Assembly (NCBI GenBank): GCA_016191245.1
Contig: JACPOY010000009.1
Coordinates: forward strand, 90,488-154,487
Length of the DNA stretch: 64,000 bases
From: Gammaproteobacteria bacterium
GTDB lineage: Bacteria > Pseudomonadota > Gammaproteobacteria > Berkiellales > Berkiellaceae
Reading direction: 5' to 3'
The position numbers and the translations under genes are program-made. This document shows positions 63,599 to 64,000 of the stretch, piece after piece; the stretch's first letter is position 1, and each line of letters starts with the position of its first letter. A model generated the notes under the pieces. It saw nothing but the letters and a program-made list of their open reading frames with translations, did no database searches and was not told the origin of the DNA.

Positions 63599-64000
63599 TC
63601 AGATTACTTGATGAAGAAATGCATTAGCAGCGGGTTCTAAAATAGCAGAATCAACGCCACTACAATTCACGCAAACGAAACTCCCACTGTTGTCAACTTC
63701 AAAAGTTGTGCCATTCGCTAAAACCATGCGAACGATAGCAGCACCACTACCCTGATTTCCATTTAATGAAGAGAAGTCTATATTATTAGAATCATGAAAT
63801 ATATCAGTACCTTTCAGATCAAGCTGCACATTTGAATTATTGTAGGTAATACTAGATGGCATTGGTGCAAGAACGTTGTTCATAAAACTATCTATTGTAA
63901 TTGATTTTAAGTAATGAGTGATAGCCGCTTGTTGGACTTGCTGAACCAACTGATTCCAATATGGATTATACCAATTGATATGGCTAGGTTGATTGAATAC
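63599..64000 (-). CDS. Hypothetical protein, 5' end outside window
   Basis: The minus-strand frame enters from the right edge (VFNQPSHINWYNPYWNQLVQ) and stops at 63,599, so at least 133 residues are present and the start is not visible. The TTG at 63,949 is not a convincing start because the frame is open above it. The rest (SMNNVLAPMPSS-like SFMNNVLAPMPSSITYNNSN, ANGTTFEVDNSGSFVCVNCS) is polar and Asn/Ser-rich, like a secreted protein. No family recognised. Confidence 0.65.
   Translation of the reverse strand, partial: VFNQPSHINWYNPYWNQLVQQVQQAAITHYLKSITIDSFMNNVLAPMPSSITYNNSNVQLDLKGTDIFHDSNNIDFSSLNGNQGSGAAIVRMVLANGTTFEVDNSGSFVCVNCSGVDSAILEPAANAFLHQVI

Noticed and set aside
1..64000. CRISPR array or rRNA operon
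   Set aside because: No regularly spaced identical repeats and no rRNA-like sequence were seen; the only RNA gene I can support is the tRNA-Arg.

Overview
The window looks like chromosomal DNA from an AT-rich gammaproteobacterium. The flagellar gene order follows the Pseudomonas/Shewanella type (fliD-fliS-fliT-fleQ-fleS-fleR-fliEFGHIJ, then fliK-fliLMNOPQR-flhB-flhA-flhF-fleN). A very large protein with ankyrin repeats, a eukaryote-facing cysteine protease signature and a HAD-like domain sits inside the flagellar operon. That combination suggests a host-associated, Legionellales-like lineage, but there is no rRNA or other marker here, so the lineage is an inference.

Positions 1-45,611 hold an almost complete flagellar regulon. 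From 1 to 42.2 kb of genes on the minus strand, going left to right: fleN (cut by the window edge), flhF, flhA, flhB, fliR-Q-P-O-N-M-L, fliK, an Hpt/STAS signalling pair, the 1,588-residue effector-like protein, fliJ-I-H-G-F-E, fleR-fleS, a short fleQ, fliT-S-D, flaG, fliC, flgL-K-J-I-H-G-F-E-D-C-B. Plus-strand flgA, flgM, flgN and a YcgR-type PilZ brake follow. Promoter signals fit a tiered cascade: a sigma70-like site before fleQ; sigma54 -24/-12 sites before fleSR, fliL, flgB and flgA (and possibly fliE); and a sigma28 site before fliC. Three of the sigma54 sites lie inside or at the edge of longest-ORF extensions and so fix the true starts of fleS, flgB and flgA. Hook, hook-junction and probably flagellin proteins share a homologous inserted domain.

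A tRNA-Arg(CCU) at 45,861 marks the switch to an accessory region that continues to the right edge. It opens with a 5'-truncated P4-type integrase joined directly to the tRNA, followed by a SIR2-like gene, a RhuM/Fic protein, two metallophosphoesterases (one frameshifted), a Doc-type toxin with antitoxin, a TacA/TacT acetyltransferase toxin-antitoxin pair with a palindromic operator, and decayed remnants. Next comes a small locus with two divergent genes for peptides with double-glycine leaders, a small membrane protein and an M61-type metallopeptidase. An internally deleted IS66 element then interrupts a GNAT gene with a perfect 8-bp target duplication. After it come an APH-like kinase overlapping a FosA-type gene, a GNAT/SnoaL fusion, REP-like palindromes, and surface or lipoprotein genes of unknown role.

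The strongest candidates for something new are: the giant multidomain effector-like protein occupying the slot between fliJ and the HsbA/HptB-like pair; the double-glycine peptide/M61 protease locus; and the domain shared across axial flagellar proteins. All coordinates, motifs and repeats come from reading the sequence; family names are by motif recognition without any database search.
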